Of a stretch of DNA of 7,172 nt, positions 5,539-7,172 are shown piece after piece. The notes below the pieces were generated by a model. The model saw nothing but the letters and a program-made list of their open reading frames with translations. It made no database searches and was not told where the DNA came from. Where the stretch lies: positions 1 to 7,172 of the forward strand of contig JAVEDG010000044.1 in assembly GCA_030841245.1 (NCBI GenBank). The letters run 5' to 3'. This DNA is from Actinomycetota bacterium (GTDB lineage: Bacteria > Actinomycetota > Actinomycetes > JACCUZ01). A program made the translations under genes and the position numbers. Each line of letters starts with the position of its first letter. The stretch's first letter is position 1.

Positions 5539-5745
5539 ATGTCCACCCGTACCCCAGACGCTGAGCCCCTGCTCACCCCAGCCGAGGTCGCCACGATGTT
5601 CCGTGTCGACCCGAAGACGGTGACGCGCTGGGCGAAGGCCGGCAAGCTGACCTCGATCCGAACCCTGGGCGGCCACCGCCGCTACCGCGAGTCCGAGGTA
5701 CGGGCGTTGCTCGCGGGCATCCCGCAGCAGCGCGCCGAGGACTGA
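5539..5745 (+). CDS. bldC: BldC, small MerR-like DNA-binding developmental regulator
   Basis: A 68-aa protein with a single winged helix-turn-helix of MerR type (about residues 11-60) and no effector domain. The sequence EPLLTPAEVATMF, DPKTVTRWAKAGKL and the wing TLGGHRRYRESEVRALL match Streptomyces BldC almost residue for residue, as I remember it. In Streptomyces BldC binds DNA cooperatively as head-to-tail multimers on direct repeats and delays the onset of development (established knowledge); in a non-sporulating relative the role would be general regulation. ATG at 5539 is supported by GAAAGG at 5524-5529, 9 nt upstream. The gene stands alone: hairpins lie on both sides, an inverted repeat sits in its upstream region, and the next gene is convergent. 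Confidence 0.96.
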   Translation: MSTRTPDAEPLLTPAEVATMFRVDPKTVTRWAKAGKLTSIRTLGGHRRYRESEVRALLAGIPQQRAED

Positions 5746-5763
5746 GCGGACCTCTTCACAGCT

Positions 5764-5807
5764 CGACGCCGTGCCCCGCGAGGGGGCGCGGCGTCGTTCG
5801 CGTTCTT
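5764..5807 (+). terminator. Strong intrinsic terminator after bldC
   Basis: A 14-bp stem forms between 5764-5777 and 5783-5796 with a 5-nt loop (GCGAG). Thirteen pairs are Watson-Crick and one is a U-G wobble (5772 with 5788). It is followed by the T-rich stretch TTCGCGTTCTT (5797-5807). It starts 18 nt after the bldC stop. The stem could also stop transcripts from the convergent MFS gene, though there is no T tract on that side. Confidence 0.85.
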
Positions 5808-5821
5808 GCAGCCGGGCGCGC

Positions 5822-7102
5822 CTACCCGACCGTCGGCACCGCCACGGGCTCGGACGCCGGGCCGGGGGCGTCCTCGTCGCGGGCCAGCGTCATGAGCACC
5901 AGGATCCCCAGCAGGGTGTAGCCGACGCCCTGCCAGGCGATCACCGGGACCACGCCGAGCGGCCCGGCCAGCCAGCCGGCGGCGAGGGAACCGACCAGCA
6001 GACCGGTGGCCTCGAGCCCGAGCACAGTGCCGAAGACCCGGCCGCGGAAGGCGTCGTCGGTCGAGGACTGCGCCAGCGTCATGAACGTCGCGACCACGGC
6101 GGCGCCCGGGAACCCGACGATGACCATGCAGACCAGCGCGGGTCCGACCGCGACGTAGACGATCGGATACAGGAACAGCACCAGGTCGATCAACCCGAAC
6201 GCGACGGCCCCCCAGCCGAGCAACGGCCGCGGCGCCCACCGCCCGCCGTACGCCGCGAGGGCGAGGCCGCCCAGGATGCCGCCGACGGCCTGGATGCCTG
6301 AGATCAGCCCGTAGTCCTGCGGTCCGCCGTGCAGCACGTCACGCACGAACGGCGCGAACAGGGTGCCCATCACACCTTCGCCCACCGACGTGATCAGCGC
6401 GAAGAGCAGGAGGATCCGCAGAGTCCGGTCGGCCATGGCCAGCGACAGCCCGGCCCGCCACTCGCGCCACCACGGTTCGCGCGCGACCGAGTCGAGCTCC
6501 GGGTCGGCCAAGCGCGCGTGCGCGACGCGGGACCGGATGAGGGCGACCAGCACGGCGGCCGCGACGAAGCTGCTGGCGTCGATCAGCGAGATGGCGGCCA
6601 GCCCACCGACCGCCGCCGCGACCCCGCCGAGACCGGACCCCACCAGCCGGGCCAGGTTGCGCACCTGCGAGTTCACGGCGTTGGCCGACACCAGCTCGTC
6701 CGCACCGACGAGGTGCGGGACCAGGGCCTGCTCGGCCGGCACGCTGAGCTGCTCGAGGACGGCCTGCCCCGCGGCCACGGCGTACATGATCCACAGCCTT
6801 CCCGAGCCACTGACCAGCAGCAGTGGGAGCAGCCCGACCGCGTGCACCAGGTAGGTGATCGTGACCGTCCGGCGCCGGTCCCAACGGTCGACCAGGACGC
6901 CGGCCGGCGAGGCCAGCACCACCTGCGGGAGCACCGAGACGATGAGCATGCCTGCGGAGGCGAGCGTCGAGCCGGTCAGGTCGTACACCAGGAAGGTCAG
7001 CCCGACCGCGAGCACGTGGTCGCCGAGGCCGGATACCAGCCCGGCCGTCACGAGCAGACGGTAGTCCCGGTGCTCCGCCAGCAGGCGCCACAGCCGTCGC
7101 AT
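5822..7102 (-). CDS. MFS transporter, probable drug/small-molecule exporter
   Basis: A 426-aa integral membrane protein with about 12 hydrophobic segments in two halves, separated by a charged loop (about residues 189-225, with REPWWREWRAG). The first half carries the MFS motif GVLVDRWDRRRT (68-79) between helices two and three. The second half has DDAFRGRVFGTV (349-360), typical of the MFS_3/EntS-like exporter branch. The N-terminus is basic and the C-terminus ends in a Pro/Ala/Glu tail, both expected in the cytoplasm. ATG at 7100-7102 is supported by GAGGAG (minus strand, 7108-7113) 5 nt upstream. By family it would use the proton gradient to export a small molecule; the substrate is unknown. 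It converges on bldC and is probably functionally unrelated to it. Repeated boxes over its promoter suggest control by a repressor, perhaps encoded just beyond the right edge. Confidence 0.92.
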   Translation of the reverse strand: MRRLWRLLAEHRDYRLLVTAGLVSGLGDHVLAVGLTFLVYDLTGSTLASAGMLIVSVLPQVVLASPAGVLVDRWDRRRTVTITYLVHAVGLLPLLLVSGSGRLWIMYAVAAGQAVLEQLSVPAEQALVPHLVGADELVSANAVNSQVRNLARLVGSGLGGVAAAVGGLAAISLIDASSFVAAAVLVALIRSRVAHARLADPELDSVAREPWWREWRAGLSLAMADRTLRILLLFALITSVGEGVMGTLFAPFVRDVLHGGPQDYGLISGIQAVGGILGGLALAAYGGRWAPRPLLGWGAVAFGLIDLVLFLYPIVYVAVGPALVCMVIVGFPGAAVVATFMTLAQSSTDDAFRGRVFGTVLGLEATGLLVGSLAAGWLAGPLGVVPVIAWQGVGYTLLGILVLMTLARDEDAPGPASEPVAVPTVG

Positions 7103-7112
7103 CGGTGCTCCT

Positions 7113-7156
7113 CACGATATATCGCGTGTGTTGGACACGTTATATCGCGTATCGCG
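7113..7156. promoter_or_regulatory. Operator-like repeats over the MFS promoter
   Basis: The 15-mer CACG(A/T)TATATCGCGT occurs at 7113-7127 and 7136-7150, identical at 14 of 15 positions and 23 bp apart. A third core, TATCGCG, follows directly at 7150-7156. The first copy contains a perfect palindrome CGATATATCG (7115-7124), and between the copies CGTGT (7125-7129) and ACACG (7135-7139) form an inverted repeat. The cluster covers the predicted -10 box and runs to the ribosome-binding site of the MFS gene, the classic place for a repressor. A/T-rich cores with CGCG flanks remind me of operators of PadR-type repressors of exporters, but this is unverified. Confidence 0.55.
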
Positions 7157-7166
7157 GTAACCACAA
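7139..7166 (-). promoter_or_regulatory. Predicted MFS gene promoter
   Basis: On the minus strand TATAAC (7139-7144) matches five of six bases of the -10 consensus, and TTGTGG (7161-7166) lies 16 bp upstream as a weaker -35. Transcription would begin near 7132, giving a leader of about 30 nt that includes the GAGGAG ribosome-binding site. The -10 box lies inside the second repeat copy. Confidence 0.45.
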
Positions 7167-7172
7167 CAGCCG

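Noticed and set aside
5771..6301. Plus-strand frame of 176 codons inside the MFS region
   Set aside because: It starts inside the bldC terminator and runs opposite a clear 12-helix transporter.
6339..7115. Second minus-strand frame of 258 codons overlapping the MFS gene
   Set aside because: Arg/Gly/Ala-rich frame-shifted shadow of the transporter with no hydrophobic segments of its own.

Overview
The window is typical high-GC actinobacterial chromosome: strong G/C bias at third codon positions, long shadow ORFs on both strands, GTG as well as ATG starts, and two start codons that lie 7 nt behind a TAnnnT box with no ribosome-binding site at normal spacing. The gene order purM / DUF3073 / Val-Leu dehydrogenase / conserved unknown gene / bldC matches, from memory, the bldC locus of Streptomyces (SCO4087-SCO4091 in S. 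coelicolor). The BldC protein is almost identical to the Streptomyces one. I cannot name the genus. In Streptomyces purF precedes purM; here an ABC transporter does, so this is probably another actinobacterial family.

Left part (1-1756): the 3' end of an ABC transporter ATPase gene (Walker A lies off the left edge) overlaps by 4 bp (ATGA) a six-helix ABC-2 type permease gene. This is an accessory two-gene efflux or export unit, both on +.

Middle part (1807-5298): purM (+) encodes AIR synthetase of purine synthesis. It converges across a short hairpin on a 62-residue DUF3073 gene (-). Next comes an NAD-dependent branched-chain amino acid dehydrogenase gene (-), which shares an 80-90 bp divergent promoter region with a conserved gene of unknown function (+). 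purM and the unknown gene both look leaderless.

Right part (5299-7172): a 240-bp non-coding stretch carries a long nested hairpin after the unknown gene and a perfect inverted repeat just before bldC (+), which encodes the small MerR-like developmental regulator. A very strong intrinsic terminator separates bldC from a convergent gene for a 12-helix MFS exporter (-). The MFS promoter at the right edge is covered by repeated TATATCGCGT boxes that look like a repressor operator.

I see no CRISPR array, tRNA, rRNA, insertion sequence, prophage gene or recognisable defence or biosynthetic system. The points most worth following are regulatory: the operator at the right edge, the inverted repeat before bldC, the leaderless and divergent promoters, and the conserved unknown genes kept next to bldC.
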